Source of the DNA: Stappia indica
GTDB taxonomy: Bacteria > Pseudomonadota > Alphaproteobacteria > Rhizobiales > Stappiaceae
Assembly (NCBI RefSeq): GCF_020177335.1
Contig: NZ_JAIVMG010000008.1
Span: 1 to 64,000 of the forward strand
DNA length: 64,000 bases
Direction: 5' to 3'
Every line of letters begins with the position of its first letter. Within the stretch, counting starts at the first letter, position 1. This document shows positions 7,062-14,731 of this stretch, piece by piece. Below the pieces are notes generated by a model that saw only the letters and a list, made by a program, of their open reading frames with translations, was not told where the DNA came from and did not search any database. A program made the position numbers and the translations under genes.

Positions 7062-8248
7062 CAGCGATTGCGATCACCGGCTCAAGCGTTTTTTCGCCAA
7101 ATGGATCGACCGATCAGAGGTTCTGGGAAAGCCTGGTGGATGGCGCCGACCGGCGCAGCCCCTGGCCCCATCGCGCTCTTGAGATCTATCCGGTCGACAA
7201 TGTCATCGCCATTCCGGAAGAGACCTGGGCGACGCTGTCAGACACCCATGGCACGACCCGGTCCAAACGGATGGCCGGTTTTCTGGCGCGCAGTGCCTTG
7301 CGGGACGCAGGCCTGCCGGTTGACGGGGCCGGGCGTGTCGGATGCGCTTTGGGCACCACCACCGCCTGCGCGGAGCTGATGGAGCTGGCAACCCTGGCCG
7401 CGGCGGACGAAGGCGCCACCCGTTCCTGGGAAGATGCGGATCTGGTGCCCCGCGAGGGTCTTTCCTGGCAGGGGCCGACCTTGACCCTGTCGACGGCATG
7501 CTCGTCCGGGCTGCTGGCACCGGCGCTGGCGGCGGACATGATCAAGTCCGGCGAGGCCGAGGCGATGGTGGCCGGCGGCATGGACGTTCTGCTGGAATAT
7601 ACGATCTGCGGCTTCAATTCGCTGCGGGTGGCGACGCAGGAGACCTGCCGGCCCTTCAGCAGCGAGCGCAAGGGGGTCATCCTGTCCGAGGGCGGGGCCT
7701 GTTTTTGCCTGGAGCCGCTGGAGGCCGCAGAGGCCCGGCAGGCCCCGATTCAGGCCGTCATTCTCGGCTACGGCATCAGCTGCGACGGTGGCCATCCGAC
7801 CGCGCCCAGCGTTGCCGGAATCGGGCGCGCCATTCGTCAGGCACTGGCCTCGGCGCAGGTGTCGCCAGTGGAAATCTCCGGCGTCATCGCCCATGGCACG
7901 GGCACGCCGACCAATGACAAGGTCGAGATCGATGCGATGCGCGATGTCTTCGGCGAGGTCCCGCTTCCCCCCGTCACCTCGGTCAAGAGCGCGATCGGCC
8001 ATGCACAGGGCGGCGCGGGCGCAATCTCGCTGCTGGCAGCGCTGCTCAGCCTGAAACACGGCGAACTTCCCGGCATCACCCACCTGGGCGAGGTCGATCC
8101 GGCGCTGGGCGCGGTGTCCGTGTCGGCACGGCCGACGCCGCTTGAAGGCTCCTGCCTGATGGTCAACGCCTTCGGGTTCGGTGGCAACAACTGCGTGATG
8201 ATTGTCGCCGATGAACGGTTCCTCGCAACCCGGAGGCAACAGGCATGA
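7058..8248 (+). CDS. beta-ketoacyl synthase (KAS II/type II PKS KS-alpha)
   Basis: A 396-residue condensing enzyme with the full Cys-His-His set: Cys148 in STACSSG, His279 in AHGTGTPTND and His315 in SAIGHAQGGAG, with Lys310 before it. The C-terminal NAFGFGGNN is typical of FabF-like KS. Length is near the family norm. It is translationally coupled upstream to the ACP and downstream to a cysteine-less KS-like partner. This arrangement is that of KS/chain-length-factor heterodimers in type II PKS and polyene systems, not of housekeeping fatty-acid synthesis. It is expected to extend a starter with malonyl-ACP; no malonyl transferase gene is present here. Confidence 0.92.
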   Translation: MTAIAITGSSVFSPNGSTDQRFWESLVDGADRRSPWPHRALEIYPVDNVIAIPEETWATLSDTHGTTRSKRMAGFLARSALRDAGLPVDGAGRVGCALGTTTACAELMELATLAAADEGATRSWEDADLVPREGLSWQGPTLTLSTACSSGLLAPALAADMIKSGEAEAMVAGGMDVLLEYTICGFNSLRVATQETCRPFSSERKGVILSEGGACFCLEPLEAAEARQAPIQAVILGYGISCDGGHPTAPSVAGIGRAIRQALASAQVSPVEISGVIAHGTGTPTNDKVEIDAMRDVFGEVPLPPVTSVKSAIGHAQGGAGAISLLAALLSLKHGELPGITHLGEVDPALGAVSVSARPTPLEGSCLMVNAFGFGGNNCVMIVADERFLATRRQQA

Positions 8249-9144
8249 CCGGCATCGTCATACGCGCCACGGCCGCCGGCAAGGCGGCGAACGACGGCAG
8301 CATGCCGGCGGATATGCTGTGCGCGGAGCGCCGCTCTCCGCGTGTCGGCGCGATCAACACCCAGGCGCGGATGGTCGTTCAGGCGCTCAGACGGTGCCTG
8401 GAAGGCAATGGCCGGCCGCAGCAGGAGCGGATCGGTCTCAGCCTCGGCACGGCCCACGGCGCAAACGGAATTGTGGAGACCTCCCTGAAGACGGCGCATG
8501 GCACGGGCTTTGAGGATGTGGTTACAGCCTGGTACGCAACGGGCCTGCCGAACTCCACCGCCGGTGTCGTGGCCAGTCTGGAGCAATTGCTCGGTCCGAA
8601 CCTCACCTTGCTCGGCGAGCAATCCGGCCTTGAGGCCATCGTCATGGCCTGTCGCCTGATCCGCGCCCGGCATGTCGATGGCATGGTGGCCGGCGGGTTC
8701 GACACCCCCGCATCGGACAGCGTGCCGGGGGAGGGGGAGGCCGCTCCTTCCGCCCCCGTGAAAACCGCACTGCCCGGCGTCGGCCTGCTCATGCTGGCGG
8801 CTGCCGAGGACACGGACAGCAATGCGGTCAGGATCCTCGGCTGGTCCAGCGACATGGTCGGCGGCCGGTCGGATGACGACCTGATCGCCGCCGCGCTCGC
8901 CGTTGCCGGACGAACAGCGGATCCGTCCAACGTGCGCAGGACCGTTCTTGGTGGCGATCGGGGCGATGGCGACTACCGGGCGGCGACGGGACCGATCCAC
9001 CTGATCGAGGTGATCGGCGCGGCGCCTGCGAGCGGTCTTCATGCGTTCATCTCACATGGCAATGACGGCAAGGCGGTGTGTCTTCTTCTGGATATTCCGT
9101 CTTCCGCAAACGGTGAAATCGGGGAGGAACAGCGTGATCATTGA
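8245..9144 (+). CDS. chain-length-factor-like, catalytically dead ketosynthase
   Basis: A 299-residue protein that aligns by pattern with ketosynthases: SLGTAHGANG (67-76), the helix after the active site (SGLEAIVMACRLIRARHVDG) and VAGGFDT (148-154). The nucleophile position reads GEQSG (124-128), so the cysteine is replaced by Glu125 or Gln126. HGTGT and the second His motif are absent or unrecognisable. It is about 100 residues shorter than the KS, mainly in the C-terminal half. The ATGA overlap with the KS gene (8245-8248) supports a KS-CLF heterodimer, where the partner shapes the chain-length tunnel. It could alternatively be a decayed KS. Confidence 0.75.
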   Translation: MTGIVIRATAAGKAANDGSMPADMLCAERRSPRVGAINTQARMVVQALRRCLEGNGRPQQERIGLSLGTAHGANGIVETSLKTAHGTGFEDVVTAWYATGLPNSTAGVVASLEQLLGPNLTLLGEQSGLEAIVMACRLIRARHVDGMVAGGFDTPASDSVPGEGEAAPSAPVKTALPGVGLLMLAAAEDTDSNAVRILGWSSDMVGGRSDDDLIAAALAVAGRTADPSNVRRTVLGGDRGDGDYRAATGPIHLIEVIGAAPASGLHAFISHGNDGKAVCLLLDIPSSANGEIGEEQRDH

Positions 9145-10072
9145 TGCGGACGCGGCCGAGGTTCTGGATGTCCTGACCTATCTGCCGGAGGAGGCCCGGA
9201 CCTGGGAGCTTGCCGAGGCCGGGCGGGTTTTCACCCATTCCCTCTGCCGGGCGGACGACGGCCAGCCGCTGCATGTGTTCGAGGCGGGCGACAGGTCCAA
9301 TCCGACGCTGCTGCTTGTCAACGCCGTCGGCATGTCCGTTCTCTTCCTGGCGGCCATCGCCAGGGAGTTGTCGCAGCAGTATCACGTGGTGAGTTGGGAA
9401 ACCCGCGGGCTTCCTCGCGCTTCGGACAGCGGCGAGGACTGCGATCTGTCGCTGGAAAGGCTGGCGAAAGACGGCGCCGATGTGCTGTGGCGGCTCGGCA
9501 TCAGTCAGCCTGCCGGCATTCTGACCTATTGCTCGGGCATTAATGTCGCGCTTTGCGGGCTCGTTCGAGGGCTGTTCACGACACGCCGTCTTTGCATCGT
9601 CAGCCCGTCCATCGAGTTGCCCGTCCCCCGGGAGGAGACGGTCTATCAGCGCACCATGCTGCCGATCTGGCGCGATGTGGCGGAGAAGGGAGCCTCGGAA
9701 GCGGCGCTCATTCAACGCCTGCTGCAAACATCCGCGTCCTCCGCTCCGGCGGGGCTTGCGGAGGAGCTCGAGGCGATCGACCGGCTGCCGTTCGTGACGC
9801 CGGAGACCACCTACACCTACGCCCGCCTGCAGGCGGCGTGCCGCGACGAAACCGTTTTCGCCGGTCTCGGCACTGTCGGTATTCCCGCGCTGGTTCTGCA
9901 CTGCTGCGACGACACGGTCATTCATGCCGATACGGCGACGACGCTCGCCGATGCCCTGCCAGCCTGTAGCTACTCCGAAATCCGGAACAGCGGGCATTTC
10001 GGCATTTTCACGTCCGACACAATTCACGGCACCGCGGTCGAGTTCTTCAACCGTGGCCGGCCGGAAGCGTGA
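9134..10072 (+). CDS. alpha/beta-hydrolase-fold protein with Cys nucleophile
   Basis: A 312-residue alpha/beta-hydrolase fold. The start is the GTG at 9134, with GGGGAGGAAC just before it and an 11-bp overlap with the previous gene. The nucleophile elbow reads LTYCSGINVAL, so the usual GxSxG serine is Cys133. Asp259 or Asp260 in LHCCDDTVIH and His288 in NSGHFGIF complete a Cys-Asp-His set. Cysteine versions of this fold are often thioesterases or acyltransferases working on thioesters. Its place between the CLF-like and AurF-like genes suggests release or transfer of the finished acyl chain. The exact reaction is inference. Confidence 0.78.
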   Translation: MIIDADAAEVLDVLTYLPEEARTWELAEAGRVFTHSLCRADDGQPLHVFEAGDRSNPTLLLVNAVGMSVLFLAAIARELSQQYHVVSWETRGLPRASDSGEDCDLSLERLAKDGADVLWRLGISQPAGILTYCSGINVALCGLVRGLFTTRRLCIVSPSIELPVPREETVYQRTMLPIWRDVAEKGASEAALIQRLLQTSASSAPAGLAEELEAIDRLPFVTPETTYTYARLQAACRDETVFAGLGTVGIPALVLHCCDDTVIHADTATTLADALPACSYSEIRNSGHFGIFTSDTIHGTAVEFFNRGRPEA

Positions 10073-10105
10073 CCGTGACCCCTCATCAGACTGCGGAGGC
10101 GTTCA

Positions 10106-11038
10106 ATGTATACCAATATTTCTGAGGATTCGGCCCTGGTACGCAATGCCCTGGCGACGCTGGGAAAGAGCTGGGATGAACGTGTTGCCGTGCGCAAGGA
10201 GCGCCTGGATCTGACCCAGTATTACGATCCGAGCATTCCCGATTTCCCGGTCTCGCTGGTGCCCTTCTGGGACGATGAGGATTTCGCCAATCTGGATCCG
10301 GACTTCAAGCTGCGGTTTCTGGCGGTCGCGTGGCTGGCCTATAATGAAAAGGCGATCTACCTGGAAGAGGCCATCGTTCAGCCCGCCTGCGCGCTCCTGT
10401 TCCGAAACGAGCTTCCCGGCGTCGGCGCGGCGCAGACCAAGCAGGTCATCGCCCAGATCCAGGTCGACGAGCAGTTCCACATCCTGATGTGCCTGGATAT
10501 CTGCCGCGTCTCCCGGCTGCGGCACGGGCTGGAAGACTACACCATGCCCGAACCGGCTCTGGGCACGCATCTGAAGGAGCTGGTCCGCAATGCGGCCGAT
10601 GCGGATGATGCCCGGATTGCCCAGGTGGCCTATGCCTCGGTGGCCGAGATGTCGATCAACGCCTACCTGAACGAGGTGGCGGGCGACATGACCATTCAGC
10701 CGCTCAACCGGATCAACACCGACATGCATCGTCAGGACGAGGCCGCCCACGGCATCGGCTTCTCCGAGATCGTCGGCTCGGTCTATCGCAGGATGTCCAC
10801 GGTCCAGCGGGATCGGTTCCGCGCCTATATCGGTGTGGCCTTGCGCGACTTCACCAAGCCGGACGAAACCTACTGGGCCTCGATGCTCGACTATCTCGAC
10901 GTCCCCAATCGCGACGCCATCTTGCAGCGGCACGCGAACACCACCCGCGGACTGGTGCTGAAGCGGAACTACACGACCATCCGCCGGTTGTTCGACGAAC
11001 TCGAAATCACCGACGCAATCGATTTCGATTTCCAGTAA
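10106..11038 (+). CDS. AurF-like di-iron N-oxygenase
   Basis: A 310-residue protein matching the AurF family (p-aminobenzoate N-oxygenase, non-heme di-iron). The iron ligands can be placed: a Glu in the NEKAIYLEE helix (probably Glu88), Glu122 and His125 in VDEQFH, Glu181 in SVAEMSI, and the diagnostic H-x3-E-x2-H as His208, Glu212 and His215 in HRQDEAAH. Known members oxidise amines to hydroxylamine, nitroso, nitro or azoxy products. In a cluster that also makes an N-N precursor, it is the natural candidate for oxidising the terminal nitrogen of a hydrazine or hydrazone. It starts 33 bp after the previous gene. Confidence 0.88.
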   Translation: MYTNISEDSALVRNALATLGKSWDERVAVRKERLDLTQYYDPSIPDFPVSLVPFWDDEDFANLDPDFKLRFLAVAWLAYNEKAIYLEEAIVQPACALLFRNELPGVGAAQTKQVIAQIQVDEQFHILMCLDICRVSRLRHGLEDYTMPEPALGTHLKELVRNAADADDARIAQVAYASVAEMSINAYLNEVAGDMTIQPLNRINTDMHRQDEAAHGIGFSEIVGSVYRRMSTVQRDRFRAYIGVALRDFTKPDETYWASMLDYLDVPNRDAILQRHANTTRGLVLKRNYTTIRRLFDELEITDAIDFDFQ

Positions 11039-11130
11039 GGCGCAAGGCCGTCCCTTTGCAGATCCGGCGGGGCTCCCCGCCGGGTGGGCGCTGCGAGGGG
11101 CCTGCTCCGGCCGGCGTGGGGGGAACGCCA

Positions 11131-12363
11131 ATGAACCTGTCAAACGGAGTGTTGCGCCGCTGGGGCCTGCTTGTCCTTGCCGGCGGCATCGTCATGGGGT
11201 TGTCGCTCGGCACACGCCAGTCGCAGGCCCTGTTCATGCTGCCGGTGTCCATGGGGCTGGACTGGGCCATCGAGGATGTGGGCTTCGCCTTCGCGCTGCA
11301 GAACCTGATCTGGGGGCTGACGCAGCCGCTGACGGGCATGATCGCGGACCGGTTCGGACCGGCCCGGGTGATCTTCTTCGGCGTGCTGCTCTATGCGGCG
11401 GGCCTCTTCGCCATGGCGCGGGCCTCCGACCTGTTGCTGTTCAATCTCAATGCCGGGGTGCTGGTGGGGATTGGCCTCGCCGGCACCGCCTTTGGCGTCA
11501 TCTACAGCGCGGTGAGCAAGATCGTCCCGCCCAGGGACCGCCCCTGGGCGATCGGGGCGGTGGGTGCGATCGGCGCCACGGTGCAGTTCCTCGTCGTGCC
11601 CTTCGTTCATGAAATGCTGAACACCCGGGCCTGGGACGGGACCTTCCTCGTCCTCGCCGTCCTGCTTCTTGCGGTTTGTCCTCTGGCCTGGCTGCTGCGG
11701 ACAAGGGGGGCGGAGGAGGTCGCCACTGGCACGGATGCGCCTACCATGGGCGCGGCGATCTACGAAGCGCTCCGCCATCGCGGCTTCTGGCTTCTTCTCC
11801 TTGGCTTCACGGCCAGCGGATTTCAACTGGCGTTCCTGTCCGGCAACGTGCCGTCCTATCTGGTCGACCGGGGCGTGCCCCTTCCGGTCGCCGGCACCGC
11901 GATTGCGCTGATTTCGCTGACCAATATCGTCGGCGCCTTCGTGTTCGGCTATGTCGGCGGTCCGGTTTTCCGGCGCAAATACACGCTCGCCTTCCTCTAC
12001 ACCTGCCGCACCCTGGCAATGGTCGCCTTCATCTCGGTGCCGCTGACACCGGTCAGCACCTATCTGTTCGCAGGCATGATCGGCTTTCTGTGGCTGGGCT
12101 CCGTGCCGCTGACCATCGGGTTGATCGGCCAGATCTTCGGGGGGCGGTATCTCACGACCCTGTTCGGCTTCGCCTTTCTCGGCCACCAGCTCGGCGCCTT
12201 CTTCGGCATCTGGCTGGCCGGCTATGTGTTCGACACAACCGGCTCCTACAGTTCCATCTGGTGGCTGTCGATCGGCGCTGGCGCGCTGGCCGCCCTGTTG
12301 CACATGCCGATCAATGACCGGCAACTGGCAAGACGCACATCAATCGAGGCGGTGCCCGCATGA
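11131..12363 (+). CDS. MFS transporter, 12-TM type
   Basis: A 410-residue MFS protein with about 12 membrane segments, starting at ATG 11131 behind GGGGGGAA. The N-terminal helix sequence GLSLGTRQSQALFMLPVS, the loop ADRFGPARV and LTNIVGAFVFGY fit the oxalate/formate and monocarboxylate-like branch of MFS rather than the drug:H+ antiporters. Its stop overlaps the start of a 48-residue membrane peptide by 3 bases (shared ATGA). It may import a precursor carboxylate or export the product; the direction cannot be told from sequence. Confidence 0.88.
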   Translation: MNLSNGVLRRWGLLVLAGGIVMGLSLGTRQSQALFMLPVSMGLDWAIEDVGFAFALQNLIWGLTQPLTGMIADRFGPARVIFFGVLLYAAGLFAMARASDLLLFNLNAGVLVGIGLAGTAFGVIYSAVSKIVPPRDRPWAIGAVGAIGATVQFLVVPFVHEMLNTRAWDGTFLVLAVLLLAVCPLAWLLRTRGAEEVATGTDAPTMGAAIYEALRHRGFWLLLLGFTASGFQLAFLSGNVPSYLVDRGVPLPVAGTAIALISLTNIVGAFVFGYVGGPVFRRKYTLAFLYTCRTLAMVAFISVPLTPVSTYLFAGMIGFLWLGSVPLTIGLIGQIFGGRYLTTLFGFAFLGHQLGAFFGIWLAGYVFDTTGSYSSIWWLSIGAGALAALLHMPINDRQLARRTSIEAVPA

Positions 12364-12506
12364 GCAAAGACCTGCCGTTCGTTTCTCTTGCCGTGAATGG
12401 GCTTCTGGTGCTGGCGCTGCTGGCGGTGCTGGTCTACGGGTTCCTTACCTATCTCGATCCCGTGTTCGTCTACACCTACGCCTCGTCCATGCGGTTTTGC
12501 GGGTAG
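12360..12506 (+). CDS. 48-residue single-span membrane peptide, possible MFS accessory subunit
   Basis: This short ORF begins at the ATG overlapping the TGA of the MFS gene (ATGA) and ends at TAG 12504-12506. It has a hydrophilic start (MSKDLPF), one hydrophobic helix at about residues 9-29 rich in Leu, Val and Ala, then a Tyr/Asp segment and a C-terminal RFCG. The stop-start overlap and single span resemble small accessory subunits found after some OFA-like MFS transporters. Function is inferred from position only. Overlap, codon pattern and the clear membrane helix make chance unlikely. Confidence 0.65.
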   Translation: MSKDLPFVSLAVNGLLVLALLAVLVYGFLTYLDPVFVYTYASSMRFCG

Positions 12507-12776
12507 GGCAGGCGCGGTCGCCGGGGCGCGCAGGCATGGTGTCCTGCTGCCTGCTTCGCCGGTTGGTCTGTGCATGAAGTGATGCGACCCGCGTGCTTTT
12601 CTGTTGAATCCAACGATGTTTCGCGCACGGCCTTCCGTTGGAAGGCCGCGCAGCGGAGATCTGTGTTCGCCGCGTTGAACCTCCCGTTCATTGCGGCGCC
12701 TGGTCGTGTCGTCGGAAGGGATTTCCCGCACTTGGAGGCCGATGGGGCGGCGTGAGGAAGCGGATGCGTTGATCCG
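12507..12776. other. intergenic space between convergent genes, with hairpin
   Basis: This stretch lies between the end of the rightward operon and the stop of the leftward LuxR-type gene. No convincing coding frame was seen; a 61-codon frame at 12570-12755 has no family features and no ribosome-binding site. It contains a 9-bp perfect stem with a GTT loop at 12628-12648. Confidence 0.6.
12628..12648. terminator. hairpin, candidate bidirectional terminator
   Basis: CGGCCTTCC and GGAAGGCCG pair perfectly around a GTT loop. The site lies between two convergent genes, where a terminator is expected. There is no clear T-tract on either side, so intrinsic termination is uncertain. Confidence 0.4.
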
Positions 12777-12983
12777 CTACTGGAGTTCCAGCAATCCGGA
12801 ACGGATCGCGGATGCAACCGTCGAGGCCCGGTTGGCGGTTCCGAGCTTCGACATCGTGTTTTTGATGTGAAAATTTACAGTGTTGATCGAGATATTCAGG
12901 ATCATCGACGTCTCGCGCGACGTTTTTCCATGCGCGGCCCACTTGAGGACCTCGATTTCACGGTCTGTAAGCTTGTTCACCAT
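12777..12983 (-). CDS. stand-alone LuxR/GerE-type HTH regulator
   Basis: A 68-residue protein that is almost entirely a LuxR C-terminal DNA-binding domain: LTDREIEVLKW, AAHGKTSRETSMILNIS, and the recognition helix INTVNFHIKNTMSKL. The spacing and the T-V-x-x-H-I segment are those of quorum-sensing-type LuxR proteins, but no autoinducer-binding or receiver domain precedes it. The upstream 450 bp are AT-rich and full of stops, so this is not an obvious frameshifted longer gene. It lies between two of the cluster's operons and is the only cluster-specific regulator seen. It could be a GerE-like regulator or a small partner of a full-length LuxR protein. Confidence 0.85.
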   Translation of the reverse strand: MVNKLTDREIEVLKWAAHGKTSRETSMILNISINTVNFHIKNTMSKLGTANRASTVASAIRSGLLELQ

Positions 12984-13441
12984 GGAGACTCCCTAGTTCC
13001 TCCGTTGAAACATTTGAATTCTCGAATTTCTCTAGAGACCGGGACGCTGCGTGGATTTTCCGCCCCTGGAAGGAGGATGCAACCAAAGGTTACATTCGCG
13101 TGTAATATGCATGCTTGTAGGTATTTTTTCTAATACTTTTTTTGAATTATATGTTTCTGTCATTTTTGACAGTGTCTTTTATCGTATAATCTGATTTTTC
13201 TTTGTCTAGTTCAAAAAAATATCAATTAGTATCATGAAGGCCTACTAATTATGTGAGTTGAGGTTGGGAGTGTCCGATTGATATACGATTTAAGTGAATG
13301 TCATAGGTAATTCTTGAAATATCAATAGCCGGCATGACTTAAAATAACTTCATTAGGTGTTATTTCAGATATCAAAATCTGTGATTGCATTGGCCGCTAT
13401 TGTTTCGATGGGAACGTGCCGAACTTTGAGGGAGAGCAGCC
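12984..13441. promoter_or_regulatory. 458-bp AT-rich non-coding region with several dyads
   Basis: No gene is seen here. The stretch is strongly AT-rich against flanks of about 65 % GC and lies between the divergent luxR-type gene and the hydrazine operon, so it should hold both promoters. Three inverted repeats can be read: TTACA-N6-TGTAA at 13090-13105, AATTAGTA-N11-TACTAATT at 13224-13250 and CAGAT-N6-ATCTG at 13366-13381. A GGGAGAG ribosome-binding site at 13430-13436 serves the GTG at 13442. The low GC could also reflect regulatory DNA acquired with the cluster. Confidence 0.65.
13224..13250. promoter_or_regulatory. 8-bp-arm inverted repeat, operator candidate
   Basis: AATTAGTA and TACTAATT form a perfect dyad with an 11-base spacer, about 190 bp upstream of the hydrazine operon. 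Its symmetry and position suggest a binding site, but it does not match a canonical lux box, and AT-rich sequence makes chance dyads more likely. Confidence 0.35.
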
Positions 13442-14731
13442 GTGAAGATGCAGATCGTCGGTGTCGGTGTGGGGCCGGCCAATCTTAGTTTGGCGTCACT
13501 TGTTTATCCGACAGGGTTGCGAAGCCAGTTTTTCGAGAAGGACAGGGAGTTCAGCTGGCATTCCGGGCTCCAGCTTCCCAATGCCAGTCTGCAGGTGTCC
13601 TTCCTGAAGGATCTGGTCACCCTGGCCGATCCGACAAACCCGTTTTCCTTCCTGGGGTATCTGCATGAACATGGCCGTACCTACCAGTTTCTGAATGCCC
13701 GGTTCGACGCGGTCACACGTCAGGAGTTCACGCAATATCTGCACTGGGCGGCGCGCAAGAACGAGAACATCCAGTTCGGCGAAGAGGTCGTCGACATCGA
13801 CTTTGACGACGATTTCGTGGTCACGACCACCGCCAAGACGGTGCGGGCGGAAAACATCTCGATTGCCGTCGGGAAGGTGCCGTCTGTTCCGGCCTTCGTT
13901 GCCGGGAGCCTGGGCGAAACCACGTTCCACAGCTCCGACTACCTCAAGCATGCGGACAAGCTGGCGAACAAGCGGGTGGCCATCGTCGGCTCCGGCCAGT
14001 CCGGCGCCGAGATCTTTCTCGATCTGATGTCGCGGGAGGGGGCGGATGCACCCGCGCATGTCTCCTGGGTGTCCCGCCGGGCGGGTTTCTGGCCGCTGGA
14101 CGATTCGCCCTTCACCAATGATCTCTTCATGCCCTGCCACCAGAACTACTTCTCCTCTCTGGGGGAGGCAACGCGGCAGCAGTTCCTGAAGGACAATGTC
14201 CTGGCCAGCGACGGCATCTCCATGTCGACCCTGAACGAGATCTATCAGGGGCTCTATATGCGCCGTTTTGTCAGACCGGCGAAAAACACCGTCGAGCTGC
14301 TGCCCAACCGGGCCGTCGAACACGCCGCTCCCGACGGACCGCGCTGGACCTTGCGCACCGTTCACGGCGAGGCCAGCACCCGCGAGATGATGAATGTCGA
14401 TGTGGTCATCTGGGCGACCGGCTATCGGAATGCGCCGCTTCACTTCATGGATAACATCGCCGAAAGGCTGCAGTATTGCGGCGACGAGGTCGCGGTTGAC
14501 GACAATTTCGCAGCGCTCTGGAACGGGCCGCGGAACCGGGCGATCCTCATTCACAACGCCAGCCGGGGCCAGAAAGGTCTCGCCGATCCGAATCTGAGCC
14601 TGCTTGCCTGGCGCAGTGCCAAGATGGTGGAGCGGATCACCGGCTTCCCCGCGTCGGTCGAGCCCATTCCGTCGGCAGTGTGCTGGGGCCCGCTCGCCTC
14701 GGTTTCCGATGAAGCGCGGAGGTCCGCATGA
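13442..14731 (+). CDS. L-lysine N6-monooxygenase-like flavoprotein (hydrazine pathway, step 1)
   Basis: A 429-residue class B N-hydroxylating monooxygenase of the IucD/PvdA/SidA family. It has the FAD motif VGVGVGPANLSLA near the N-terminus, the family segment VSFLKDLVTLADPTNPFSFL, the NADPH motif VGSGQSGAE and the C-terminal IWATGY. The start is the GTG at 13442 with GGGAGAG upstream; an ATG two codons on is an alternative. Such enzymes make N6-hydroxylysine or N5-hydroxyornithine. Immediate coupling to a glycine-oxidase-like flavoenzyme and a cupin-MetRS fusion makes N6-hydroxylysine for N-N bond formation much likelier than siderophore synthesis. No siderophore synthetase is present. Confidence 0.92.
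   Translation: MKMQIVGVGVGPANLSLASLVYPTGLRSQFFEKDREFSWHSGLQLPNASLQVSFLKDLVTLADPTNPFSFLGYLHEHGRTYQFLNARFDAVTRQEFTQYLHWAARKNENIQFGEEVVDIDFDDDFVVTTTAKTVRAENISIAVGKVPSVPAFVAGSLGETTFHSSDYLKHADKLANKRVAIVGSGQSGAEIFLDLMSREGADAPAHVSWVSRRAGFWPLDDSPFTNDLFMPCHQNYFSSLGEATRQQFLKDNVLASDGISMSTLNEIYQGLYMRRFVRPAKNTVELLPNRAVEHAAPDGPRWTLRTVHGEASTREMMNVDVVIWATGYRNAPLHFMDNIAERLQYCGDEVAVDDNFAALWNGPRNRAILIHNASRGQKGLADPNLSLLAWRSAKMVERITGFPASVEPIPSAVCWGPLASVSDEARRSA

Noticed and set aside
890-9144. A housekeeping fatty-acid synthesis (fab) locus
   Set aside because: There is no fabD, fabH, plsX or acpP arrangement, the KS has a cysteine-less partner, and the operons contain exporters and an N-oxygenase.
12570-12755. 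A 61-codon frame between the small membrane peptide and the LuxR-type gene
   Set aside because: No ribosome-binding site, no recognisable features, and it spans a hairpin between convergent genes.
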